Of a DNA stretch of 64,000 nt, positions 54,675 through 63,639 are shown one piece after another. The notes under the pieces are model-generated. The model saw nothing but the letters and a program-made list of their open reading frames with translations, did no database searches and was not told the DNA's origin. The translations under genes were made by a program, and so were the position numbers. The stretch comes from Vibrio parahaemolyticus (GTDB lineage: Bacteria; Pseudomonadota; Gammaproteobacteria; Enterobacterales; Vibrionaceae), in assembly GCF_900460535.1 (NCBI RefSeq), contig NZ_UHIL01000001.1, forward strand, positions 1,736,001 through 1,800,000. The letters run 5' to 3'. Each line of letters starts with the position of its first letter. Positions within the stretch are counted from its first letter, which is position 1.

Positions 54675-55139
54675 ATGTCGGATAAGAAAGATTTCGAGAA
54701 CAATTACGAGAAGACTGAAGACGCATGGCCAATTGGCGTAGAGCTTGTTGAGCATGAGATCAGTACAGGGATTTGGGTGACAACCCAATGGCAGTTGACG
54801 GGATTTGCGCTAAATCCGACAGAAGAGACTCCAGATGTTTGTCTGTTGCAATTGCACAAAGACGAGCGTACAGACTACCGCTTTAACTTAAGCTCTCAGC
54901 AACCTAAACTTTTTTTAGTGATGGATAACGTCGAGTCTGGTGAAAAACCAGCGATACAGCTACTAACGGCTTCACAATCTGTCGCGGCGCAATATATGGA
55001 TGGCGACAACCTTGTACTATCCAACGATATGCCGTTAGCCGTTCAGGCTTGGATGGAAGCCTTCATCGGTCGCCACGGTGAGTTGTTAGAAGTAAGACGT
55101 AAGAAACGCAAAGGAGCGGGCAGAGCAAATGGCAACTAG
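54675..55139 (+). CDS. DUF3305 family protein, fdh-linked
   Basis: The 154-residue soluble protein (WPIGVELVEHEISTGIWVTTQW) is acidic with a basic end (VRRKKRKGAGRANGN). It resembles DUF3305, repeatedly found beside formate dehydrogenase genes in proteobacteria. It probably helps assembly or maturation of the enzyme; the mechanism is unknown. It overlaps the next gene by 11 bp. Confidence 0.82.
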   Translation: MSDKKDFENNYEKTEDAWPIGVELVEHEISTGIWVTTQWQLTGFALNPTEETPDVCLLQLHKDERTDYRFNLSSQQPKLFLVMDNVESGEKPAIQLLTASQSVAAQYMDGDNLVLSNDMPLAVQAWMEAFIGRHGELLEVRRKKRKGAGRANGN

Positions 55140-55758
55140 TTTTTTAAGCCGTTGGTCGAAACGTAAATTAGAAAAATCTTCCCAACATGATGAAGAGATC
55201 ACGCCGATAGCAGAGACGGAGCAATCCGAAGATTGTGTCACAGCGCTTTCAAACGCTGACGAAAGCTCAGACGTTTTGAACGTCAACGAGGTTAGTCAGT
55301 CTCCAGACATTACCGCGAGTGTAGAGACTGAAAAGCCCGAAGAAATGTCTGTGGCGCAACTGCTGGTTTCTGAAGCTTCAGAAAGCGTTAAGAAAGCCGC
55401 GCTGCGCAAAATGTTCTTGTCCGAAGAATTTAACGTGCGTGATGGCCTAGACGATTACGATGATGATTACAGTAACTTAAAGTCACTTTCTAAAGACGTC
55501 GCAGAGACGCTGCGTGATTGGGTTAAAGAAAAAGTGGAAGAAGAACCAGACGCTGAAACGACGCAAGGATCTGAACTTAACGCTGACGATATCGCATCTG
55601 AGGTGGTTGAAGACTCAGAACTAAACGCTGAAAAAAGTGCCGGAATTACCCAAGATGAAAATGAACTGTATATAAATACAGTATCTGGTAAAAGTGATAC
55701 TTTTGCTGAGGAGTCACCGCCTAACGAGGTGAGACAAAATATACCACACAAAGAATAG
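55129..55758 (+). CDS. DUF3306 family protein, fdh-linked
   Basis: The 209-residue protein begins MATSFLSRWSKRKLE, then a conserved core KKAALRKMFLSEEFNVRDGLDDYDDDYSNL and a long acidic low-complexity tail rich in Glu, Asp and Ser. It matches the layout of DUF3306 proteins next to DUF3305 in fdh clusters. The disordered acidic tail may be a binding region. Function unknown. Confidence 0.82.
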   Translation: MATSFLSRWSKRKLEKSSQHDEEITPIAETEQSEDCVTALSNADESSDVLNVNEVSQSPDITASVETEKPEEMSVAQLLVSEASESVKKAALRKMFLSEEFNVRDGLDDYDDDYSNLKSLSKDVAETLRDWVKEKVEEEPDAETTQGSELNADDIASEVVEDSELNAEKSAGITQDENELYINTVSGKSDTFAEESPPNEVRQNIPHKE

Positions 55759-55783
55759 GTACATTTTGACTAAACACTCAATG

Positions 55784-55818
55784 AACCGGCTGGGACAAAA
55801 TGTCTCAACCGGTTTTTT
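55784..55818 (+). terminator. Terminator of the DUF3305-DUF3306 operon
   Basis: A long stem (AACCGG...CCGGTT plus TGGGACA/TGTCTCA) has an AAA loop and is followed by T7. Confidence 0.9.
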
Positions 55819-55876
55819 TATCCCTACTATTTGTCGGTAAAATATCTAAGTGATTGAATTTTAATTGATATTTTAT

Positions 55877-55892
55877 TGGCATGACATTTGCT
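55877..55892 (+). promoter_or_regulatory. Sigma-54 promoter of the polyferredoxin-fdh operon
   Basis: TGGCATGACATTTGCT has exact GG-N10-GC spacing. With one flanking base each side it is TTGGCAT-N4-TTTGCTA, the same as at tupA. Confidence 0.87.
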
Positions 55893-55902
55893 ATTTGTTG
55901 CT

Positions 55903-56066
55903 CAATACCAATCTGGTTGAAGTTAGCACGGACGCACTGCGTAGTATTCATCGCCTATAGATGGCGGAATAAGAATGCTCATTGATAAGTTAATCAGCAG
56001 AATCTCCGGCGCTAACTACACTAAGAGATGGAAAAGACTATCCATGTTCATAAATGGAATTGAGCA
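55903..56066 (+). promoter_or_regulatory. Structured 5' leader of the fdh operon (candidate riboswitch)
   Basis: About 160 nt precede the first codon. A 7-bp perfect helix AGTTAGC (55921-55927) / GCTAACT (56011-56017) encloses three small hairpins: ACGC/GCGT near 55932, CGCC/GGCG at 55952-55966, and TTGAT/ATCAG at 55982-55997. This branched shape is typical of sensory RNAs. The 3' side contains CTCCGG, as does the tup leader. Confidence 0.45.
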
Positions 56067-57728
56067 ATGCTGAAACAATTATTAGAACAAGCAACTTCCA
56101 ATAACGGTAAAGCGAGGCTGTACGCTTTCGAAAATACCGTAGAGTTGACCAATCTTATTCCACCAACCGTAAGCTATGAAAGCGGCGGTAATACTTTGAT
56201 TGTGGGTCCAACGGCAATCATCGAAAGTGCGGCAGCGCAATTGTCGCAAATGAACAGCCTAACGCTGCTTTCTACCGATGGCGAAAAGGGAACAAATCCC
56301 GAGCTTTACTACGCCAATTCGGTTCAGGTTTCAGGGTTCTTAGGTACGTTTGAAGTTCTGATTGAAAATCATGGTTCGACCAACAATCTTGCCAAGGTCG
56401 CGATCAATAGCGATCGTTTCGATATCGTACTCGATCTTTGCCTAAACAGCTGCATGTCGGAAGAAGTACCAGTACCGGGCTACTACCCAGTTGGTCGTGG
56501 CTATCCGAAACTGGCTGAAGCGTTGGAAGAAATTCCAACCTTGATGGGGACGTTCGATAAACCGAAATTCTTCCGTTTAGATACCGATCTATGTGCACAC
56601 AGCTCTCGTGGCGTAAAAGGTTGCGAACGTTGTGTGGATGCTTGTCCGGCAGGGGCACTATCGAGTGAAGGCAGCGACAAAACGGGCCATCGCATCGAGA
56701 TCAACCCATACCTATGTCAAGGCGTGGGTACTTGTGCTACAGCGTGTCCGACAGAAGCTATTCATTACGCATTGCCAAACCCCGAAGATACGCAAAAGTT
56801 TATTGAACGTACGCTAGCCAACTATGAGCAAGCGGGTGGTTTAGATCCTATCGTATTGATTTGTAGTTCTCGCCACGAGAGTTACAACGTGATGGCACTA
56901 AAAGCACTGCCAGATAATGTGATTCCAATTGTGGTGGAAGAACTGCCTTCGGTTGGTATAGATACTTGGTTCGCCGCGCTTGTGAACGGTGCTACTCAGG
57001 TGCTATTTGCGGCTTCGCGTTTTATGCCTCAAACCATTATTCGTGTGCTTAATAGCGAAGTAGGTATTGCTCAAGAGCTGCTCGACCAACTTGGTATCGC
57101 CAAAGAAACCATCGACATTTTGTATCTAGAGTCATTACGTGAAGGTGCTCCGACACTTTGTACCGAGTCTTTTGATTTGGCATTAGGTGATTTGCAAGGT
57201 AACAAACGTCAGCGTCTATTTACGGCGTTGGATGCGTTGTCAGCATCACGTATTCCAGTTGAGAACATTGTTGAACTGCCAGCGAACGCACCTTACGGCA
57301 CGGTTTCTTGTGAAAGTAAAGATTGTACGTTGTGCATGAGCTGTGTGGCGGTGTGTCCAACACGTGCATTGCATACGGACGGCCAATCTCCGTCGCTTAA
57401 ATTCGTCGAGCAAGACTGCATTCAATGTGGGCTGTGCGAGAAAGCGTGTCCAGAGAAAGTGCTGACGCTTACTCCTCGTATGAACTGGGTGAAAGAAGAA
57501 CGCCAGAAAGCGGTTGTGATTCATGAAGAAAAGGCAGCCGAGTGCATTCGCTGTCACAAGCCTTTTGCTCCGCAATCGATGATCGACATGCTGCAAAACA
57601 AGCTTCGTGGTCATTCTCATTTCTCTGATGAAGCCGCCATTAATCGCATCGCCATGTGTGAAGACTGTCGTGTGATCGACATGTTTGAGTCGATGGCTGC
57701 TGATCCAATGAATCAATTGAAATACTAG
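56067..57728 (+). CDS. Polyferredoxin-type 4Fe-4S protein of the fdh operon
   Basis: The 553-residue soluble protein has four ferredoxin-type cysteine clusters. Two are in the N-terminal half (KGCERCVDACPAGAL; CQGVGTCATACPTEAI) and two in the C-terminal half (DCTLCMSCVAVCPTRAL; DCIQCGLCEKACPEKVL). A further zinc- or iron-type set CIRCHKPF...CEDCR lies near the end. It has no signal peptide or membrane helix. Proteins of this build accompany FDH clusters in many proteobacteria, possibly as a cytoplasmic electron carrier or maturation factor. First gene of the fdh operon. Confidence 0.85.
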   Translation: MLKQLLEQATSNNGKARLYAFENTVELTNLIPPTVSYESGGNTLIVGPTAIIESAAAQLSQMNSLTLLSTDGEKGTNPELYYANSVQVSGFLGTFEVLIENHGSTNNLAKVAINSDRFDIVLDLCLNSCMSEEVPVPGYYPVGRGYPKLAEALEEIPTLMGTFDKPKFFRLDTDLCAHSSRGVKGCERCVDACPAGALSSEGSDKTGHRIEINPYLCQGVGTCATACPTEAIHYALPNPEDTQKFIERTLANYEQAGGLDPIVLICSSRHESYNVMALKALPDNVIPIVVEELPSVGIDTWFAALVNGATQVLFAASRFMPQTIIRVLNSEVGIAQELLDQLGIAKETIDILYLESLREGAPTLCTESFDLALGDLQGNKRQRLFTALDALSASRIPVENIVELPANAPYGTVSCESKDCTLCMSCVAVCPTRALHTDGQSPSLKFVEQDCIQCGLCEKACPEKVLTLTPRMNWVKEERQKAVVIHEEKAAECIRCHKPFAPQSMIDMLQNKLRGHSHFSDEAAINRIAMCEDCRVIDMFESMAADPMNQLKY

Positions 57729-57737
57729 GAGCTCGCA

Positions 57738-58364
57738 GTGGATACACAACAAGAACAAACACTGAGAACGGACATTTATCTCGTTCTATCCGCGCTTTTT
57801 CGTAGTGCGCCAAGTGAGGAAATGCTGGCGTTCTTGAAATCGCTAGAAATTGAACCGTCTGAGAGCGCGATGCAAAAAGCTTGGCTCGCACTGCAACAAG
57901 CCGCGAACGAAGCGCAGCGAGAAGCGTTAGAAGAAGAATATCAAGATCTGTTTATTGGCATTGGACGTGGTGAAGTTGTGCCATTCGGGTCTTGGCATCG
58001 TACGGGCTCGATGATGGAAAAACCGTTAGCGGAAATTCGTCGCGATTTGGAACTTTTAGGCATCGAACGAGAAGAGAACGTGAAAGAGCCTGAAGACCAT
58101 ATTTCTGCACTGTGCGAAGTGATGGCAATGCTGACGGGTGAAGAGGAAGAACTTCAACAAGCGGTGTTTAACAAACACATTGCCCCTTGGTTCCAATCTT
58201 TTACGCGCCAACTAGAGAACGCAGAAAGCGTGAACTTCTACAAGCCAGCTGCGCAGCTTTGCGATGCGTTTTTAACGTTAGAGCAAGTGCGCTTTAGCGT
58301 GAACACCAAAAGCAGTAAGAGCAAATTAAAAATTGATGTGAAAAACGTCACTGATTACGAGTAA
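57738..58364 (+). CDS. TorD/DmsD-family chaperone for the formate dehydrogenase
   Basis: The start is GTG 57738 after AGGAG, 10 bp from the previous stop; 208 residues. Helical protein with the family motif YQDLFIGIGRGEVVPFGSWHR and EPEDHISALCEVMA. TorD-type chaperones bind the Tat signal peptide of a molybdoenzyme and hold it for cofactor insertion before export. The probable client is the FdhA product encoded two genes on. Confidence 0.9.
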   Translation: MDTQQEQTLRTDIYLVLSALFRSAPSEEMLAFLKSLEIEPSESAMQKAWLALQQAANEAQREALEEEYQDLFIGIGRGEVVPFGSWHRTGSMMEKPLAEIRRDLELLGIEREENVKEPEDHISALCEVMAMLTGEEEELQQAVFNKHIAPWFQSFTRQLENAESVNFYKPAAQLCDAFLTLEQVRFSVNTKSSKSKLKIDVKNVTDYE

Positions 58365-58434
58365 TCGAGCAGTACTTGGTCATATCGATAGAGAGGCATG
58401 AGTCTCCAAAGATCTACCGTAAGGTAAGGAAGCA

Positions 58435-58638
58435 ATGATGAAAGATAATAAAGAAATAAACACAAGCCGTAGGGATCTCCTAAAAGGCTTCACAACCGCT
58501 GCCGTTGCTGGTGCTGTTGTTGCGGGAACCACAAAAGTGGCCGTTGCTTCAGAAACGGTTGAGCCTTCTGAAAAAGACGTGAAGAAGAAAGGGTATCGTG
58601 AAACTCAACACATTCGCGATTACTACGACACACTTTAG
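58435..58638 (+). CDS. Small Tat-signal protein of formate dehydrogenase operons
   Basis: The 67-residue protein has a twin-arginine motif SRRDLLK and a hydrophobic stretch (TTAAVAGAVVAGT), then AVASE and a short charged tail. It matches the small formate_TAT family found just before fdhA. ATG 58438 fits AAGGAAG better than 58435; either gives the same protein bar one residue. It is probably a small exported subunit or assembly factor, with a mature part of only about 30 residues. Confidence 0.85.
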   Translation: MMKDNKEINTSRRDLLKGFTTAAVAGAVVAGTTKVAVASETVEPSEKDVKKKGYRETQHIRDYYDTL

Positions 58639-58648
58639 GAGATAACGG

Positions 58649-61504
58649 ATGAAACTTGTCAAACGCTCCGACAGTGTGAGCAAAGAAACGAACCAGCTTG
58701 GCGTATCTCGTCGTGCATTCATGAAAAACACTTCGCTTGCCGCTGGTGGCGCAGTGGTTGGTGCTAGTCTATTCGCACCGGGAATGATGAAAAAAGCGCA
58801 AGCAAAATCAGTCGATCCAGAAGCGAAAACAGAAGTGAAACGTACTATCTGTTCTCACTGTTCAGTGGGTTGTGGTATTTATGCAGAAGTTCAAAATGGT
58901 GTTTGGACGGGTCAAGAGCCTGCATTCGACCACCCATTTAATGCCGGTGGTCACTGTGCAAAAGGCGCAGCACTGCGTGAACATGGTCACGGTGAGCGCC
59001 GTCTTAAATACCCAATGAAGCTTGAAAACGGTAAGTGGAAAAAGCTTTCTTGGGATCAAGCGATCGAAGAAATCGGTAACAAGGTGATGGACATCCGCAA
59101 AGAGTCCGGCCCTGATTCGGTTTACTTCTTGGGAAGCGCAAAGCACAGCAACGAACAAGCTTACTTGTTCCGCAAAATGGCATCACTTTGGGGCACTAAC
59201 AACGTTGACCACCAAGCGCGTATTTGTCACTCAACAACCGTGGCGGGTGTAGCAAACACTTGGGGTTACGGTGCGATGACCAACTCTTTCAATGACATGC
59301 ACAACTGTAAGTCGATGCTGTTCATTGGTTCAAACCCAGCTGAAGCACACCCAGTAGCGATGCAGCACATTCTGATCGCGAAAGAGAAGAACAACTGTAA
59401 GATCGTCGTAGCGGATCCTCGTCGTACACGTACGGCAGCAAAATCGGATCACTATGTCTCACTTCGTCCTGGTTCTGACGTTGCATTCATTTGGGGTGTG
59501 TTGTGGCACATCTTCGAAAACCAATGGGAAGATAAAGAGTTCATCCGTCAACGTGTATTCGGTATGGATGAAATCCGTGCTGAAGTGGCGAAGTGGACGC
59601 CAGCAGAAGTTGAGCGCGTAACAGGCGTAAGCGAAGACGACGTTTACCAAACAGCAAAACTGCTTTCTGAAAATCGCCCAGGCTGTATTGTTTGGTGTAT
59701 GGGTGGTACTCAGCATACTACTGGTAACAACAACACACGTGCTTACTGTGTGCTTGAGTTAGCGCTTGGTAACATTGGTAAATCAGGCGGCGGTGCAAAC
59801 ATCTTCCGTGGTCACGATAACGTACAAGGCGCAACCGACCTTGGCGTACTTTCTGACACGCTACCGGGCTACTACGGCCTTTCTGAAGGTGCTTGGCGTC
59901 ACTGGTCAAAAGTGTGGGAAATCGATTACGAATGGATTAAAGGTCGTTTCGATGACAACGCTTACGGTGGTCAAAAACCAATGAACAGTGCAGGTATTCC
60001 TGTATCTCGTTGGGTGGATGGCGTACTGGAAAACAAAGACAACATTCGTCAACGCGAAAACATCCGTGCAATGTTCTACTGGGGTCACGCAGTGAACTCT
60101 CAAACACGTGGTGTTGAGATGAAAAAAGCGATGCAGAAGTTGGACATGATGGTGATTGTGGACCCATACCCAACTGTTGCTGCGGTAATGAACGACCGTA
60201 CCGACGGCGTTTACCTGCTTCCTGCAACAACGCAGTTTGAAACATACGGCAGTGTTACCGCTTCTAACCGCTCTCTACAATGGCGTGATCAGGTGATTGA
60301 ACCTTTGTTCGAATCAAAACCAGACCACGAAATCATGTACCTGCTTTCGAAGAAACTGGGCTATTCAGATCTTCTGTTCAAAAACATCCGTGTTGAAAAC
60401 AACCAGCCGGTGATTGAAGACCTAACGCGTGAATTCAACAAAGGCATGTGGACGATTGGTTACACAGGCCAAAGCCCAGAGCGTTTGAAAGCGCACCAAC
60501 AAAACTGGCATACGTTCCACAAAACCACATTGGAAGCGGAAGGTGGCCCTGTAAACGGTGAAACCTACGGTCTACCTTGGCCATGTTGGGGTACACCGGA
60601 AATGAAACACCCAGGCACACACATTCTGTACGATACGTCTAAGACGGTTGCAGAAGGTGGCGGTAACTTCCGTACGCGCTTTGGTGTGGAATTCGAAGGC
60701 AAGAGCCTTCTTGCAGAAGACAGCTACTCGAAAGGCTGTGAAATCAAAGACGGTTACCCAGAATTCACTGACAAGTTGTTGAAACAACTTGGTTGGTGGG
60801 ACGATCTAACTGCTGAAGAGAAAGCGGCAGCAGAGGGTAAAAACTGGAAGACTGACCTTTCTGGCGGTATTCAGCGTGTCGCGATCAAGCACGGTTGTAT
60901 CCCATTTGGTAACGCGAAAGCGCGTGCGATTGTTTGGACGTTCCCAGACCGCGTACCACTGCATCGTGAACCACTGTACACACCACGTCGTGACCTTGTA
61001 ACGGATTACCCAACCTGGGACGACAAAGATGCAATCTTCCGTGTTCCTACGTTGTATAAATCCATTCAAGAGCAAGACAAATCGGGCGAGTACCCAATCG
61101 TTCTGACTTCGGGCCGTCTGGTTGAATACGAAGGTGGTGGTGAAGAGACGCGTTCAAACCCTTGGCTTGCCGAGCTTCAACAAGAAATGTTTGTTGAAGT
61201 AAACCCGAAAGACGCGAACGATCTTGGCTTTAGAGATGGTGATGATGTTTGGGTTGAAGGTGCAGAGAAGGGACGAATCAAGGTGAAAGCGATGGTTACA
61301 CGTCGTGTGAAACCTGGCTTGGCATTCATTCCGTTCCACTTTGGCGGTAAGTTCGAAGGTGAAGACCTACGTCCTAAATACCCAGAAGGCACGCAACCTT
61401 ATGTTGTTGGTGAAGCCGCCAACACGGCAACCACTTACGGTTACGACCCTGTTACTTTGATGCAGGAAACTAAAGTAACCCTATGTAACATTCGTAAAGC
61501 GTAA
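58649..61504 (+). CDS. fdhA: Formate dehydrogenase catalytic (alpha) subunit
   Basis: The 951-residue protein has Tat signal SRRAFMK followed by a hydrophobic run. The 4Fe-4S motif is CSHCSVGCGIY...CAKG (around residues 68-111). The Mo/W ligand position is C193 in ARICHSTTVAG, so cysteine replaces selenocysteine. Molybdopterin-binding regions VVADPRRTRTA and GRGHDNVQGATD-like FRGHDNVQGA follow, with a C-terminal molybdopterin-dinucleotide domain. It oxidises formate to CO2 in the periplasm. The neighbouring tungstate transporter suggests the metal could be W or Mo. Confidence 0.95.
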   Translation: MKLVKRSDSVSKETNQLGVSRRAFMKNTSLAAGGAVVGASLFAPGMMKKAQAKSVDPEAKTEVKRTICSHCSVGCGIYAEVQNGVWTGQEPAFDHPFNAGGHCAKGAALREHGHGERRLKYPMKLENGKWKKLSWDQAIEEIGNKVMDIRKESGPDSVYFLGSAKHSNEQAYLFRKMASLWGTNNVDHQARICHSTTVAGVANTWGYGAMTNSFNDMHNCKSMLFIGSNPAEAHPVAMQHILIAKEKNNCKIVVADPRRTRTAAKSDHYVSLRPGSDVAFIWGVLWHIFENQWEDKEFIRQRVFGMDEIRAEVAKWTPAEVERVTGVSEDDVYQTAKLLSENRPGCIVWCMGGTQHTTGNNNTRAYCVLELALGNIGKSGGGANIFRGHDNVQGATDLGVLSDTLPGYYGLSEGAWRHWSKVWEIDYEWIKGRFDDNAYGGQKPMNSAGIPVSRWVDGVLENKDNIRQRENIRAMFYWGHAVNSQTRGVEMKKAMQKLDMMVIVDPYPTVAAVMNDRTDGVYLLPATTQFETYGSVTASNRSLQWRDQVIEPLFESKPDHEIMYLLSKKLGYSDLLFKNIRVENNQPVIEDLTREFNKGMWTIGYTGQSPERLKAHQQNWHTFHKTTLEAEGGPVNGETYGLPWPCWGTPEMKHPGTHILYDTSKTVAEGGGNFRTRFGVEFEGKSLLAEDSYSKGCEIKDGYPEFTDKLLKQLGWWDDLTAEEKAAAEGKNWKTDLSGGIQRVAIKHGCIPFGNAKARAIVWTFPDRVPLHREPLYTPRRDLVTDYPTWDDKDAIFRVPTLYKSIQEQDKSGEYPIVLTSGRLVEYEGGGEETRSNPWLAELQQEMFVEVNPKDANDLGFRDGDDVWVEGAEKGRIKVKAMVTRRVKPGLAFIPFHFGGKFEGEDLRPKYPEGTQPYVVGEAANTATTYGYDPVTLMQETKVTLCNIRKA

Positions 61505-61515
61505 GGAGTCTGACA

Positions 61516-62124
61516 ATGGCACGAATGAAATTCCTATGTGACACCAAACGCTGTATCGAGTGTAACGGCTGTGTTACTGCATGTAAGAACGAAAACGACG
61601 ATGCGCTTGAATGGGGCATCCAACGTCGTCGCGTTGTGACACTTAATGACGGTGAACCGGGTGAAAACTCGATCTCTGTTGCTTGTATGCACTGTACAGA
61701 TGCGCCTTGTATGGCGGTTTGTCCTGCTGACTGTTTCGAGCATACAGAAGACGGCATCGTACTTCACAATAAAGATCTGTGCATCGGCTGTGGTTACTGC
61801 TTGTTTGCTTGTCCGTTTGGTGCTCCGCAGTTCCCGAAACAAGAAGCGTTCGGTGAACGTGGCAAAATGGACAAATGTACATTCTGCGCAGGCGGTCCAA
61901 ACACTGAACCTGGTTCAGAAGAAGAACGCCAAAAATACGGTGCGAACCGTATCGCAGAAGGCAAACTACCGATGTGTGCATCGCTATGTTCAACAAAAGC
62001 ACTACTTGCGGGTGACGCAGAGAAAGTCTCTGATATTTTCCGCCAACGTGTGGTAGAGCGCGGCGCGAAAAACGCAGGTTGGACAGACGGAAACGATCTT
62101 TCTTACGATGCGACGAAAAGCTAA
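61516..62124 (+). CDS. fdh3B: Formate dehydrogenase beta subunit (four 4Fe-4S clusters)
   Basis: The 202-residue protein has cluster motifs CIECNGCVTACK, CMHCTDAPCMAVCPADC, CIGCGYCLFACPFG, and further cysteines CTFC...CASLC. It passes electrons from FdhA to the membrane subunit. It follows fdhA by 11 bp with TAAGGAG. It has no Tat signal of its own; it is probably exported in complex with FdhA, as in E. coli. Confidence 0.94.
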   Translation: MARMKFLCDTKRCIECNGCVTACKNENDDALEWGIQRRRVVTLNDGEPGENSISVACMHCTDAPCMAVCPADCFEHTEDGIVLHNKDLCIGCGYCLFACPFGAPQFPKQEAFGERGKMDKCTFCAGGPNTEPGSEEERQKYGANRIAEGKLPMCASLCSTKALLAGDAEKVSDIFRQRVVERGAKNAGWTDGNDLSYDATKS

Positions 62125-62138
62125 GTAAGGAGAGGCAC

Positions 62139-63191
62139 ATGTTAAACACTCTTAAACGTGCGTCTCTAGCAATGCTGTCAATGATGACGGCATTGCTGCT
62201 GACTTTCGCAATGCCTGCTTCAGCAGAGGGGCAATCTTCTAAAGTGGTTCAACAGGAGATAACGCAACTTGCAGGTGCAGATTATTGGCGTGAAGTCAGA
62301 GAGGGGCAAGAAGGTTATACCACGTCTAAATCGCCAGAACATGGCGTATTAATCAGTAAACCTGGTGAGACTTGGTACATTCTAAAAGAGAAATGGATGT
62401 CTCCTGCTGGTGCTGTCGCGATTTTCGGCAGTATCGCGATGGTTATCATGGCTTACGTATTTGTTGGCCCTTTGATGCTGAGTAAGCCTCGTACAGGCAA
62501 AAAGATGAAGCGCTGGTCTCGCTTGGATCGCGCTCTCCACTGGAGTATGGCGTTTACATTCTTAACGCTTGCATTCAGTGGTTTGATGCTGGTTTACGGT
62601 AAGCACTTTTTAAAACCGTATGTTCCTACCGAGTTTTGGGGTTTTATCGTCATGCTGGCGAAGCAATACCACAACTACATGGGACCACTGTTCTTCATTT
62701 TGCTGATGTTTGTACTCTTGAAATGGTGGCGCAAGTCGATTCCAAACATGACGGATATTCGTTGGTTCATGAAAATGGGTGGCATGGTCGGCAAACACAA
62801 AGGAACGCATCCATCAGCAGGGTTCTCAAACGGCGGTGAGAAAGCCATCTACTGGTTGTTGATTTTCTTTGGCGCTATTGTCGCGGTAAGTGGTTTAGTT
62901 TTGGATTTCCCAATCTTTGGGCAAACTCGCCGAGATATGGAACTTTCTAACCTAGTTCATGCCATTTCAGCCCTGATTCTGATCTGTGGCTTTATTTTCC
63001 ACATCTATATCGGTCTATTCGGTATGGAAGGTGCGTTAGAAGGCATGGTGACTGGTGAAGTCGATGAAACATGGGCGAAAGAGCATCACGATCTTTGGTA
63101 TGAAGAAGTGAAGTCTAAAGAAGCGATGGGCGAAGCAGAATCAAAACCAACGACAGAGAAAGGAGCGAAAGCGAATGAACAAACATCATAA
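62139..63191 (+). CDS. Formate dehydrogenase cytochrome b556 (gamma) subunit
   Basis: Start ATG 62139 (MLNTLKRASLAMLSMMTALL), with AAGGAGAGG upstream, gives 350 residues; a longer frame from 62079 overlaps fdh3B and is rejected. The N-terminal signal-like segment is followed by a periplasmic stretch and about four membrane helices with histidines suited to two b haems (HWSMAF, YHNYMGP, NLVHAISALI, FIFHIYIG). It anchors the enzyme and reduces quinone. The C-terminus is a charged low-complexity tail. Confidence 0.92.
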   Translation: MLNTLKRASLAMLSMMTALLLTFAMPASAEGQSSKVVQQEITQLAGADYWREVREGQEGYTTSKSPEHGVLISKPGETWYILKEKWMSPAGAVAIFGSIAMVIMAYVFVGPLMLSKPRTGKKMKRWSRLDRALHWSMAFTFLTLAFSGLMLVYGKHFLKPYVPTEFWGFIVMLAKQYHNYMGPLFFILLMFVLLKWWRKSIPNMTDIRWFMKMGGMVGKHKGTHPSAGFSNGGEKAIYWLLIFFGAIVAVSGLVLDFPIFGQTRRDMELSNLVHAISALILICGFIFHIYIGLFGMEGALEGMVTGEVDETWAKEHHDLWYEEVKSKEAMGEAESKPTTEKGAKANEQTS

Positions 63192-63591
63192 CGGGATTTG
63201 GATTGCGTATATCCTGAGTTGTTTTACCCCGTTTACGTTTTTGATCTCAGGCGTTATCGCAATTATCTATGCGGGTTACCGTTTGGATAAGGGGGAAGAC
63301 AGCGACGTAGTGATTTCTCATTACTACGGTCTGATTCGTACCTTCTTCCTCTACCTGACGTTTTTTGTTGTGCTGATTGTCACCGTAGCGACCTCTAACG
63401 GTGTGCTAGTCGGGGTGAGTGACTATTGGGTGAAAAGTACGTTGATCGAAGACATCGCTTACTTCATCCCTTGGGTCGGAATGGTATTCGCTGCGTTAGC
63501 TATTCTTGTCTGGTTCATCCGTATGTTCCAAGGCATGCAGCAACTGCGTAACAATCAACCTCATACTCCCTCTACAGGTCCAAATCTATAA
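63175..63591 (+). CDS. Small membrane protein at the end of the fdh operon
   Basis: ATG 63175 overlaps the gamma-subunit gene by 17 bp, so translation is coupled. The 138-residue protein has three hydrophobic segments: YILSCFTPFTFLISGVIAII, LIRTFFLYLTFFVVLIVTVA, and YFIPWVGMVFAALAILVW. I know no named function. It resembles DUF4870-type or accessory membrane proteins; position suggests a part in FDH assembly or membrane attachment. Confidence 0.75.
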   Translation: MNKHHNGIWIAYILSCFTPFTFLISGVIAIIYAGYRLDKGEDSDVVISHYYGLIRTFFLYLTFFVVLIVTVATSNGVLVGVSDYWVKSTLIEDIAYFIPWVGMVFAALAILVWFIRMFQGMQQLRNNQPHTPSTGPNL

Positions 63592-63609
63592 TTGAACCTC
63601 AACAACATC

Positions 63610-63637
63610 AAAGCCGCCTTATTTAGGGCGGCTTTTT
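63610..63637 (+). terminator. Terminator of the fdh operon
   Basis: GCCGCC / GGCGGC stem within AAAGCCGCC...GGGCGGCTTT, followed by T6. Confidence 0.9.
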
Positions 63638-63639
63638 TA

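Noticed and set aside
55784..55818. GACAAAATGTC read as an activator site for the fdh promoter
   Set aside because: It forms the tip of the DUF3306 terminator stem, which fully explains its symmetry; kept only as a weak part of the shared-element finding.
61534..62149. Several overlapping frames opposite and within fdh3B
   Set aside because: The cysteine-cluster protein in the forward frame is clearly the real one; the others have no start signals.
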